Assembly: GCA_024403825.1 (NCBI GenBank)
Contig: JAKSRB010000017.1
Span: forward strand, 1 to 33,234
Origin: Ruminococcus sp.
GTDB lineage: Bacteria; Bacillota; Clostridia; Oscillospirales; Acutalibacteraceae
Reading direction: 5' to 3'
Length of the DNA: 33,234 bases
Every line of letters begins with the position of its first letter. Position 1 is the first letter of the stretch. Both the position numbers and the translations under genes were made by a program. Under the pieces are notes generated by a model. It made no database searches and had not been told where the DNA came from. It saw nothing but the letters and a program-made list of their open reading frames with translations. Shown here piece after piece: positions 7,011 to 13,399 of this stretch.

Positions 7011-8009
7011 TTACTTATTTGTTATCTTTCCGATATTTTTTAATTCAATGGAAATTGTGCCGTCAGGATTATTGATGAACTCAATGTATTCAGGATTTTC
7101 AAAGTACTCTACAGGAAAAGTAATTTCAATCCCTGTATCGGTCTTTATCTTATGGCTTTTGCTTGTCTTAACAGCCGTCTGATGCTCAATCTTAACACTT
7201 TTAGGTACTTGCTTTTCCTCAATTTTCTTTTCAAATGCCTCTCGCATTAATGGTGATTCCGAAAAAACTTCATCTCCTAAATCAAATGGGCAAAAGCTTT
7301 CTGAAACCTCTGAGTTTTCAACTATATAGTTTTTAGCCTTTGAAACTGCTACAGCCACATTTGCCCCATATTCCTCAGCAACCTCAGTTGCTGCCTTTTT
7401 CACTATGTTTACAGCCTCTTTTGCGGATACTGTCGATGTACACTCAAGAAGAATATCAGGAATAATAAATACACTCCTGCCGTCTATACTTTTCTTTTTG
7501 TCAGAAAAATATATTTCTTTTGTATCCTTATTTACAAACGCATATGCTCCTGCCTTCTGCCCTATATTCGGTAATATTGCATAATGTCTTATTATTTCAT
7601 TGTGAATAATGCCTTCATCATTCATAACCTGATGAGTATATGTTGATTTACTTGAAAGCAGTAAAATTCCTATATAGCTTTCTTCCTCATATATATAGTC
7701 AATTATTAGTACATCAATCGGCTCGCTGACCTCTGAAATAGAATAATTATCATTAAGTGTATTTGCAATCCAGTTTGAAAACTCTGTAAAATCCAATTCA
7801 TCAATCCTGAACTGCTCAAAATACATAGCAAAATGACTTTCTTCCAAAAAAGTACCGCTTTTCTTACTGCTGTCCTTATGAATTTTTTCAATGTGCTTTT
7901 CAAGGTAGCTGTGTATGGCTTCATCTGAAAAATCCAATGACTGCTGAGAAAATATGCTCATTCCTGAGCTGAAATCAAGTATATGTAATATCGCCTTTTT
8001 TATAATCAT
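7011..8009 (-). CDS. 37-kDa nucleoid-associated protein (NdpA/YejK-type)
   Basis: A 332-residue protein of the nucleoid-associated NA37 family, which binds double-stranded DNA. It begins IIKKAILHILDFSSGMSIFS, the usual family opening, which supports this start even though the ribosome binding site (GGGG about ten bases upstream) is weak. Other family-like stretches are FRIDELDFTEF, the hydrophobic core IGILLLSSKSTYTHQV, and ILPNIGQKAGAYAFVNK. The C-terminus has a charged linker and a small beta segment (TGIEITFPVEYFENPEYIEF). It lies between the FNT gene and a frameshifted small gene, all on the minus strand, with its own promoter covered by a 26-base dyad. Such proteins are patchy in Firmicutes and sometimes sit in mobile or defence regions. 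A specific role here is not shown. Confidence 0.82.
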   Translation of the reverse strand: MIIKKAILHILDFSSGMSIFSQQSLDFSDEAIHSYLEKHIEKIHKDSSKKSGTFLEESHFAMYFEQFRIDELDFTEFSNWIANTLNDNYSISEVSEPIDVLIIDYIYEEESYIGILLLSSKSTYTHQVMNDEGIIHNEIIRHYAILPNIGQKAGAYAFVNKDTKEIYFSDKKKSIDGRSVFIIPDILLECTSTVSAKEAVNIVKKAATEVAEEYGANVAVAVSKAKNYIVENSEVSESFCPFDLGDEVFSESPLMREAFEKKIEEKQVPKSVKIEHQTAVKTSKSHKIKTDTGIEITFPVEYFENPEYIEFINNPDGTISIELKNIGKITNK

Positions 8010-8022
8010 CGCTAATACCCCA

Positions 8023-8048
8023 TTATTATAGTCTGTAAACTATAATAA
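8023..8048. promoter_or_regulatory. operator-like dyad over the minus-10 and start site
   Basis: Bases 8023-8032 (ttattatagt) and 8039-8048 (actataataa) are perfect reverse complements of ten bases each with a six-base gap. The dyad covers the minus-10 hexamer and the predicted start of the nucleoid-protein gene, the classic place for a repressor. No regulator can be assigned. Confidence 0.6.
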
Positions 8049-8070
8049 CATTATTTTAACGATAATTCAA
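8042..8070 (-). promoter_or_regulatory. promoter of the nucleoid-associated protein gene
   Basis: On the minus strand TTGAAT (8065-8070) and TATTAT (8042-8047) are 17 bases apart, with TGT preceding the minus-10. The start is expected near 8035, about 25 bases before the ATG. Confidence 0.65.
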
Positions 8071-8076
8071 CAAATT

Positions 8077-8519
8077 TCATTCTAACAAATTACTTAATGC
8101 CTGTGTTGCCTTTTCTATTGCAATATTATGACATTCAACAGAAATATTGTTGCCCATAACAAACTTCCGTTCATTAACATTTTTTAATGCCTCAAAAATT
8201 GCCTCTGAGCTTTGCGGACAGCTTTGCACAATAAGCCTTGAGCAATCACATGCAATGGAAAATTCACATATATTATTTGATGATAATGCGGATATGTATT
8301 TTTCACAGATTTTATCCCAGATATTATTATTTTCACCCTCAAACTTTGAAATATTTGCAATAATTTTCCATATACACCATTCATTCATATCATTATGTAT
8401 TCCTATAGCTTTAATAATAAAATCAATATATTTTTCAACACTTCATTTTCTGATACCTCTGCATAAAATTCCGGCGATTTGTTTTCAGCAAATATATTCA
8501 ATACCTGCATAATTTTCAT
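8077..8519 (-). pseudogene. small hypothetical gene interrupted by a frameshift
   Basis: Two overlapping reading frames make one gene. The first starts at the ATG at 8519, with AAAGGGA at 8529-8535 as a good ribosome binding site, and ends after 38 residues at 8403. The second frame is open from 8442 to the stop at 8077 and carries the other three quarters, including NEWCIWKIIANISKFEGENN and CDCSRLIVQSCP. The total of 443 bases is not a multiple of three. One extra A in the five-A run (8431-8435 on the plus strand) would join them as ...NEVLKKYIDFIIKAIG... into about 147 residues. The run is too short and not a standard slippery heptamer, so a deletion or a sequencing error is likelier than programmed shifting. 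The protein is acidic, cysteine-containing and of no family I recognise. Confidence 0.72.
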
Positions 8520-8547
8520 TAAATCATTCCCTTTCTTATACCATAAT

Positions 8548-8576
8548 ATGATACATTATCACAATAGATAATTCAA
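8548..8576 (-). promoter_or_regulatory. promoter of the frameshifted small gene
   Basis: Minus strand TTGAAT (8571-8576) and TATCAT (8548-8553), spacer 17 bases. The start is near 8541, about 20 bases before the ATG. The intact promoter and ribosome binding site suggest the gene broke recently or that the frameshift is an assembly error. Confidence 0.55.
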
Positions 8577-8710
8577 GTGATATTGAATAATTTTCTATAA
8601 AGATTTTTAACATCAAAATTGTTCTGACCTCCCATTTAATCTATATTTTTAACAATAAATGAAACCGTTTTGTTTAAAAGGTCAAAATACAAAAATACTG
8701 TCGAATTTCA

Positions 8711-8738
8711 TTGAATTTTTAAATCAAAGTGCTAAAAT
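8711..8738 (+). promoter_or_regulatory. promoter of the antiporter gene
   Basis: TTGAAT at 8711-8716 and TAAAAT at 8733-8738 with a 16-base spacer and TGC immediately before the minus-10. The expected start is near 8745, inside a perfect dyad (8743-8759, attgaaaa-g-ttttcaat) that could be an operator. The leader would be about 100 bases long. Confidence 0.6.
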
Positions 8739-8767
8739 AAGAATTGAAAAGTTTTCAATATTTTTAT

Positions 8768-8837
8768 AACGGCTGTTTTTAAATAATTAAGGCTCAGAAT
8801 ACAACTTTTCCCTTGATTAAATGCCGTTTAAGGGAGG
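8768..8837 (+). promoter_or_regulatory. leader with two competing folds at the antiporter ribosome binding site
   Basis: Fold A pairs ccc (8810-8812) and ttaaa (8817-8821) with tttaaggg (8827-8834), burying part of the ribosome binding site AAGGGAGG (8830-8837). Fold B pairs aacggc (8768-8773) with gccgtt (8823-8828) and leaves the site free. The two folds share 8823-8831 and exclude each other. The pairings are seen in the sequence; a switching function is inferred. Confidence 0.4.
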
Positions 8838-8844
8838 ATTTTTT

Positions 8845-10122
8845 ATGGAATGGATTAACCTTGAAGCATTATCAGAATTTAACTATCTTATAGTACTTGC
8901 TGTAATTCTTCTCGCAACAAAGCTTCTTGGACTTGCAACCAGCAAGGTTCAGATGCCTCAGGTAGTCGGTGCATTAATTGCAGGTGTGCTTATGGGGCCT
9001 GTAATCAATTCAATTTTTGGTTGGAATTCGGCAAACGGATTTTTCTCATCTGCCGCAGGCTCAGACCAGTTTTTTGGTATTCTCTCGGAGCTTGGCGTAA
9101 TTGTACTTATGTTCGGCGCTGGTCTTGAAACTGATATTGATGAAATGAAAAAATGTGGTAAAGCCGCTTTTATCATCGCATTAATCGGTGTTATTGTTCC
9201 ACTTGCAATGGGAGCCGCTGTTTCATGGTTCTTTATTAATGATACCGTCACCCAGACAAAATTACTAAAAAGTATATTTATTGGTGTGGTACTTACTGCT
9301 ACCTCTGTTTCCATAACTGTTGAAACTCTCAAAGAAATGGGAAAGCTTAATACTCCTGCAAGTAACGCAATTTTAGGTGCTGCTATTATTGATGATGTTC
9401 TTGGAATTATTGCATTAACAATAATCACTTCCTTTGGTGATGAATCGGTTAATATTATGCTTGTACTTATAAAGATTTTACTTTTCTTTGTATTTGCTAT
9501 TGCTCTGGGTGTACTTATGTACTTCCTTTACAAATGGATGAATACATTAGTAAAGCGTGACAGCAGACGACATATAATTATTGCTTTTGCATACTGTCTT
9601 GTATCAGCATTTTGTGCTGAAGTATTCTTTGGTGTAGCTGATATTACAGGTGCATACATTGCAGGTCTTATACTTTCAATGACAAACCGCAAAATGTATC
9701 TTGAAACAAGATTTTCAACCCTTTCTTATATGTTGCTTTCACCAGTATTCTTTGCTGGTATCGGACTTACCATTGAAGTTCCTACTCTGACAATTTCTAT
9801 GATTGTATTTGCTATTATTCTTACCCTTGCCGCTGTAGCAAGTAAGTTCCTTGGATGTGCTTTAGGCGGTAAAATCTGCGGATATTCTACAAAGGAAGCC
9901 TTCCAGATTGGTGCAGGTATGATTTCAAGAGGTGAGGTTGCTCTTATCGTAGCCAAAAAAGGTGAGAGCTGTGGATTAATGGATGCATCACTTTTTGGCC
10001 CACTTGTAATAGTAGTTGTACTTACAACGATAATTGCACCAGTTATTCTTAAAATTCTGTTTGATGACAAGAAAAATAAAAATAATCTATCCTCGAACAG
10101 TAATGCACATCAGGCTGCATAA
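8845..10122 (+). CDS. CPA2-family monovalent cation/proton antiporter
   Basis: A 425-residue membrane exchanger of Na+ or K+ for protons, for pH and salt homeostasis. About twelve hydrophobic segments are visible. Diagnostic parts are ATSVSITVETL (from about residue 152) in the unwound fourth helix, the ion-binding Asp-Asp pair in AAIIDDVLGI (183-184), typical of electrogenic members such as NapA, and GMISRGEVALIVAKKG near the end. No C-terminal TrkA-N domain is present, so it is the short form. The ATG at 8845 is chosen because AAGGGAGG sits seven bases upstream. The in-frame ATG at 8821 has no ribosome binding site and would lie inside the regulatory hairpin. It is monocistronic, with its own promoter, structured leader and terminator. 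Ion specificity cannot be read from the sequence. Confidence 0.9.
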   Translation: MEWINLEALSEFNYLIVLAVILLATKLLGLATSKVQMPQVVGALIAGVLMGPVINSIFGWNSANGFFSSAAGSDQFFGILSELGVIVLMFGAGLETDIDEMKKCGKAAFIIALIGVIVPLAMGAAVSWFFINDTVTQTKLLKSIFIGVVLTATSVSITVETLKEMGKLNTPASNAILGAAIIDDVLGIIALTIITSFGDESVNIMLVLIKILLFFVFAIALGVLMYFLYKWMNTLVKRDSRRHIIIAFAYCLVSAFCAEVFFGVADITGAYIAGLILSMTNRKMYLETRFSTLSYMLLSPVFFAGIGLTIEVPTLTISMIVFAIILTLAAVASKFLGCALGGKICGYSTKEAFQIGAGMISRGEVALIVAKKGESCGLMDASLFGPLVIVVVLTTIIAPVILKILFDDKKNKNNLSSNSNAHQAA

Positions 10123-10158
10123 TAAGCAAACTGAATAAAGCTATTAACATACTAAAAT

Positions 10159-10199
10159 AAGCAGATTAAATGCATAATTCAAGCATTTAATCTGCTTTT
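10159..10199 (+). terminator. intrinsic terminator of the antiporter gene
   Basis: A perfect 13-bp stem (10161-10173 with 10183-10195, extendable by two A-T pairs) and a nine-base loop are followed by TTTT. It lies about 40 bases after the antiporter stop. Confidence 0.9.
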
Positions 10200-10429
10200 G
10201 TATTGCAGTAAATATATTAAGTTTAATATTAATATAATAATAGCTTTAGTTGGTACGATAAATAAAAATACATTCAAACAAGTATGTAAATTGCTAATAC
10301 ACAATTCGTTAATAAAAACATAATATAGAATAACTTTACTATGTAGTTGCTCTTACTCCCCCACCACACTTGCATACTCCGCAAAAAGTTCGTATTACAT
10401 TCACAATATACATATTATTAAATAATCAA

Positions 10430-10453
10430 AGGCTGTCCGAAAACGGACAGCCT
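10430..10453 (-). terminator. intrinsic terminator of the dockerin protein gene
   Basis: A perfect 10-bp GC-rich stem (10430-10439 with 10444-10453) has a four-base loop. On the minus strand it is followed by TTTGATTATTT. It lies about 60 bases after the stop of the 10515-13073 gene. Confidence 0.88.
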
Positions 10454-10514
10454 CGACTTTAACTCAGATTATATTAAATTAATACTTTGTGATTAAAGGA
10501 TAGAAATAATTTAA

Positions 10515-13073
10515 TTAAGCTAAAACATCTGTACCAACAAGAGCTGTTTCAGATGCAGGATAAGCAACGATATATTTCTGAATTGTTGTAACATCTGTTA
10601 CATCAATATAACCGTCAGCATTTACATCAGCAACTAATGTCTGAATACCATCGAAGTTTGCAAGGCAAACAATGTATTCCTGGAGTAATGTTACATCCTG
10701 AACATCAATAATACCGTCCTTATTTACATCACCATAAAGAGTCTTAGGCTCAACACCCTGCTCCTCATAGTTTACATACATCTTAGCACCAGTCTTATCA
10801 CCAAAGTTAAAGCCATTAAGGTCAATTCTTAATGTAACTGTATAAAGCTTTCCGTCATCCTCAGAACCGATAGCAAGCTTAATGTTTGCACCATTATAGA
10901 TAGCATCAACATTTTCGCCAAGAACGATAACAGAATCCTGAGCAAGACCCCAGCTGTTGTCCCATGTTCCGTTAGCAGCAAACTTCACTTCATAGTTGTC
11001 ATAAGCTTCAACATCAGTTAATACAAGCTCATAAACACCCTTTGAAATTTCAGTCATCTTGTTTTCTTCAGCAGCAGGATTCCATGATGCACCGTTAAGC
11101 CAAGCACCGTCACCGTTACCTACAGCATACATAGCATCAACTGTGAAATCAACAGGACCAACATTAGCACCGTCAATATCAACTACTCCTGTAGCTGGGT
11201 CAAATGTAATTGTTACATCACAGCTGTCAGAGATTTTAACCATAAAGTTAAACTCGCCGTCACCAAGCCAGCTTGGCTCAGTATCAGAATTGAGAACAAG
11301 CTTAAACTGGAAGTTATCACAAGCAGGAGCATCTGCGATAGCAAGTGTATAAACACCGTTTTCAAATGTCATAGCATTGTTAGTGTCTGTACCATCCCAG
11401 TTAGTACCTAAAACTTCTGGTGAACCAGCAACGATAACCTGTCCATAAGGAGGCTCTTCAACTTCCTTCTCAACAGAAATCTTAATTGAACCGCCTGTCT
11501 TTGTAGCGTAATTGAAATCTTTAAGGTCAATTACCATATTAACAGTATAAGTATTTGTATCGTCCTCTTCGCCAATAGCAAGCTTAATGTTTGAACCATT
11601 GTAAGTTGCATCAACAGTTTCACCGATAACATAAGCAGCATTTTCAGCAAGACCCCAGCTGTTGTCCCATGAGCCGTTAGCAGCAAACTTTACTTCATAG
11701 TTATCGTAAGCTTCAACGCCTGTATATGTAATTTCATATACATTAGTATCTGTTTCGGTCATCATGTTTTCTTCAGCAGCAGGATTCCATGATGCACCAT
11801 TGAGCCATGCTCCGTCACCATTACCTACAGCATACATAGCTGTAATTTCAAAGGAAATATCCTTAACATTGTCACCAGCATACTGAGCAACACCTGTTGC
11901 AGGATCGAAAGTAATTGTTACAGTACCTTCAGCAGTATTACAGAACATATAGTTATTACCTGTAGCATCGCCAATCCACTCAACAGAATCATCACTATAC
12001 TTAGCAACAATCTTGAATGAAGCTGATTCAACAGCAGGAACATTGCTTAAAGTAAGTGTATAAACATCACCATCTTTAACCATTGCATTAGCTGAATCTG
12101 TAGCATCCCACTCAGAACCAAATACATTTGATGAACCTGCAACTACACAACCTACGAGAGTTTTCTCAGCAGGCTCTGTTGGAGTTGTTGGCTGTGTTGG
12201 AGTTGTTGGCTCTGTAACTGGTTCTGTAACAGGCACTGTTGTTGGTTCAGTTTCAGGCTCTGTTGGCTCTGTTGGCTCTATTGGCTCTGTTGTTGGCTCT
12301 GGAGCATTTAACTGAAGAAGCTCTTTTACAGCTTCAAATGATGCATAGTTATCAGTACCTGCAACAGTAGCATAGTCATTTGTGTACTGAGTATAAACAT
12401 CAATAGGAGCAACATTTAACTGCTCACAAAGAGCAGCAACGCTCTCCTGAGTATAATGTAAAGGGTTCTTAACAGCCCAAGAAGCTATAGACTGAGCAAC
12501 AATCTGTGCCTTTGGCTGGTGAACTGGGAAACAGCTGCCTACAATCTTAGCTGTAGAAGTGATAGCAGCCTTTGGACCGTAATTCTGGTCAAGTTCAGGA
12601 TCAGTCCATTTTGCTTCATAGTCGAGTTTTGTAGAATCCTCAGTATTCTCAATCATATTACCAGTAACATAAACAGTTCCGCCGTAGCAGTCTGAAGACA
12701 TAGTAATATTACCTGTCTGATGAGAAGCACCCATTGTATCAACAGTGGAGAAAAGAACAGCATAATCACAGCCCTCAACAAGAGTACCAACCTTTGCATC
12801 GAGGTCAAATGAATAAAGACCATCGCTCTCTTTAGTACACTTTTCGCTCTTAGACTGCCATGATGTTTCTTTTAAAGGGCCATTGCCATAAACGCAATAA
12901 GCATGGCAATAAGCACTTTTTGTAGTACCCCAAGCTTCCAATTCAGGAACCTGGAAGTAAATTTTGGTTGTGTCATTTTCAACAGCAGCAGCAGTAAATG
13001 ATAAACCTGAAAAACAGGAAGTTACCATAAGTGCTGACATTGCAAAACTAACAACCCTTGATAATTTCTTCAT
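10515..13073 (-). CDS. secreted dockerin protein with tandem starch-binding-like modules
   Basis: An 852-residue extracellular protein, probably a scaffold-bound carbohydrate-binding component. In order: signal peptide 1-30 ending TAAA (the VTSC at 17-20 is a weak lipobox-like match); an N-terminal beta domain at about 33-155 (TTKIYFQVPELEAWG); a helical stretch to about 250; a Thr-Glu-Pro linker at about 257-304; two copies of a two-module unit (about 306-542 and 543-779); and a type I dockerin at about 779-840 with two perfect calcium loops, DVNKDGIIDVQD and DVNADGYIDVTD. Each unit holds a VAGS...W...FDPATGV module and a YAVGNGDGAWLNGASWNPAA...WDNSWG module. These resemble X25/starch-binding modules of amylopullulanases and R. 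bromii amylosome proteins. No catalytic domain is present. Start: AAAGGAGGAT seven bases upstream. The gene is monocistronic. The fold family is inferred by eye. Confidence 0.85.
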   Translation of the reverse strand: MKKLSRVVSFAMSALMVTSCFSGLSFTAAAVENDTTKIYFQVPELEAWGTTKSAYCHAYCVYGNGPLKETSWQSKSEKCTKESDGLYSFDLDAKVGTLVEGCDYAVLFSTVDTMGASHQTGNITMSSDCYGGTVYVTGNMIENTEDSTKLDYEAKWTDPELDQNYGPKAAITSTAKIVGSCFPVHQPKAQIVAQSIASWAVKNPLHYTQESVAALCEQLNVAPIDVYTQYTNDYATVAGTDNYASFEAVKELLQLNAPEPTTEPIEPTEPTEPETEPTTVPVTEPVTEPTTPTQPTTPTEPAEKTLVGCVVAGSSNVFGSEWDATDSANAMVKDGDVYTLTLSNVPAVESASFKIVAKYSDDSVEWIGDATGNNYMFCNTAEGTVTITFDPATGVAQYAGDNVKDISFEITAMYAVGNGDGAWLNGASWNPAAEENMMTETDTNVYEITYTGVEAYDNYEVKFAANGSWDNSWGLAENAAYVIGETVDATYNGSNIKLAIGEEDDTNTYTVNMVIDLKDFNYATKTGGSIKISVEKEVEEPPYGQVIVAGSPEVLGTNWDGTDTNNAMTFENGVYTLAIADAPACDNFQFKLVLNSDTEPSWLGDGEFNFMVKISDSCDVTITFDPATGVVDIDGANVGPVDFTVDAMYAVGNGDGAWLNGASWNPAAEENKMTEISKGVYELVLTDVEAYDNYEVKFAANGTWDNSWGLAQDSVIVLGENVDAIYNGANIKLAIGSEDDGKLYTVTLRIDLNGFNFGDKTGAKMYVNYEEQGVEPKTLYGDVNKDGIIDVQDVTLLQEYIVCLANFDGIQTLVADVNADGYIDVTDVTTIQKYIVAYPASETALVGTDVLA
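10737..12158 (-). repeat. two-copy internal duplication in the dockerin protein gene
   Basis: Residues of about 306-542 and 543-779 are two copies of a two-module unit of roughly 705-711 bases. At the DNA level the best-kept part is near 11070-11135 and 11775-11840, where the copies differ at only a few bases, pointing to a fairly recent duplication or to gene conversion. Confidence 0.85.
12256..12291 (-). repeat. 9-base tandem repeat encoding the Thr-Glu-Pro linker
   Basis: Four consecutive copies of ggctctgtt (plus strand; one copy has a single change) encode Thr-Glu-Pro units on the minus strand. More degenerate copies flank the tract (12165-12305). As the unit is nine bases, slippage would change linker length without breaking the frame. 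Confidence 0.85.
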
Positions 13074-13117
13074 CGTAAGTATCCTCCTTTATAATATCTC
13101 AAAATCTGAGTAATAAT

Positions 13118-13146
13118 ATTATATATCAAAATGTTTATCTTTACAA
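13118..13146 (-). promoter_or_regulatory. promoter of the dockerin protein gene
   Basis: On the minus strand TTGTAA (13141-13146) and a perfect TATAAT (13118-13123) with a 17-base spacer. The start is near 13111, leaving a leader of about 38 bases that holds the AAAGGAGGAT ribosome binding site. Confidence 0.72.
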
Positions 13147-13161
13147 GTGGTGTTTGTAAAG
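13139..13161. promoter_or_regulatory. operator-like dyad over the minus-35 of the dockerin gene
   Basis: Bases 13139-13146 (ctttacaa) and 13154-13161 (ttgtaaag) are perfect reverse complements with a seven-base gap. One arm contains the whole minus-35 hexamer. This is a plausible repressor or activator site; it does not match the catabolite-repression cre consensus. Confidence 0.5.
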
Positions 13162-13399
13162 TTTGGTTAATTTTTTATTTCCAATACTTTGAAAATCACA
13201 ATAGTAGAATAAAAGCAATATTTTACTGTTTTTGAAATTAATAATTTTAAAAAGCCTGATGTGGCAGATTAAGTAATCAAAATCTTGAGATGAATTTTTT
13301 ATATAAATAAGCCAACCGTTAAGATGCATTAATAATCTAAACGATTAGCTATGATTAATTATCAAACTTTCATATAATTAAACTTTGTAAGAAATTTGC

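Larger units (their letters stand above)
8520..8844. other. divergent intergenic region
   Basis: This stretch without a coding gene separates the minus-strand small gene from the plus-strand antiporter gene. It holds one promoter for each direction and the structured antiporter leader. The part at about 8577-8710 is very AT-rich and shows nothing else I can name. Confidence 0.7.
10123..10514. other. intergenic region between convergent genes
   Basis: It contains the two terminators listed separately. Between them, 10200-10425 is AT-rich filler with one odd GC-richer patch at about 10358-10390. On the minus strand that patch reads as a 13-residue open stretch ending at a stop (ELFAEYASVVGE), which may be the remnant of a gene's 3' end. 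Nothing else is recognisable. Confidence 0.6.
13074..13399. other. intergenic region between the two dockerin-type genes
   Basis: The 13118-13161 part holds the promoter and dyad of the downstream gene. The rest, 13162-13399, is AT-rich, and I see no gene, RNA or clear terminator for the upstream gene in it. Confidence 0.6.

Noticed and set aside
8431-8435. Programmed minus-one frameshifting in the small gene
   Set aside because: The site GAAAAAT is not a canonical X-XXY-YYZ heptamer, the run is only five A long and no downstream stimulatory hairpin is evident. A deletion is simpler.
8147-8512. 121-codon open frame on the plus strand
   Set aside because: It is antisense to the frameshifted small gene, lacks a ribosome binding site and shows no protein-like pattern.
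8821-8847. Earlier in-frame ATG for the antiporter at 8821
   Set aside because: It has no ribosome binding site, lies within the leader hairpin and would add eight non-family residues. AAGGGAGG clearly serves the ATG at 8845.
10515-13073. Reading the dockerin gene repeats as a CRISPR or mobile repeat
   Set aside because: The repeats keep the reading frame, encode matching protein modules and have no spacer structure.
13141-13329. 62-codon minus-strand open frame between the dockerin-type genes
   Set aside because: Low-complexity composition, no ribosome binding site and overlap with the dockerin gene promoter.
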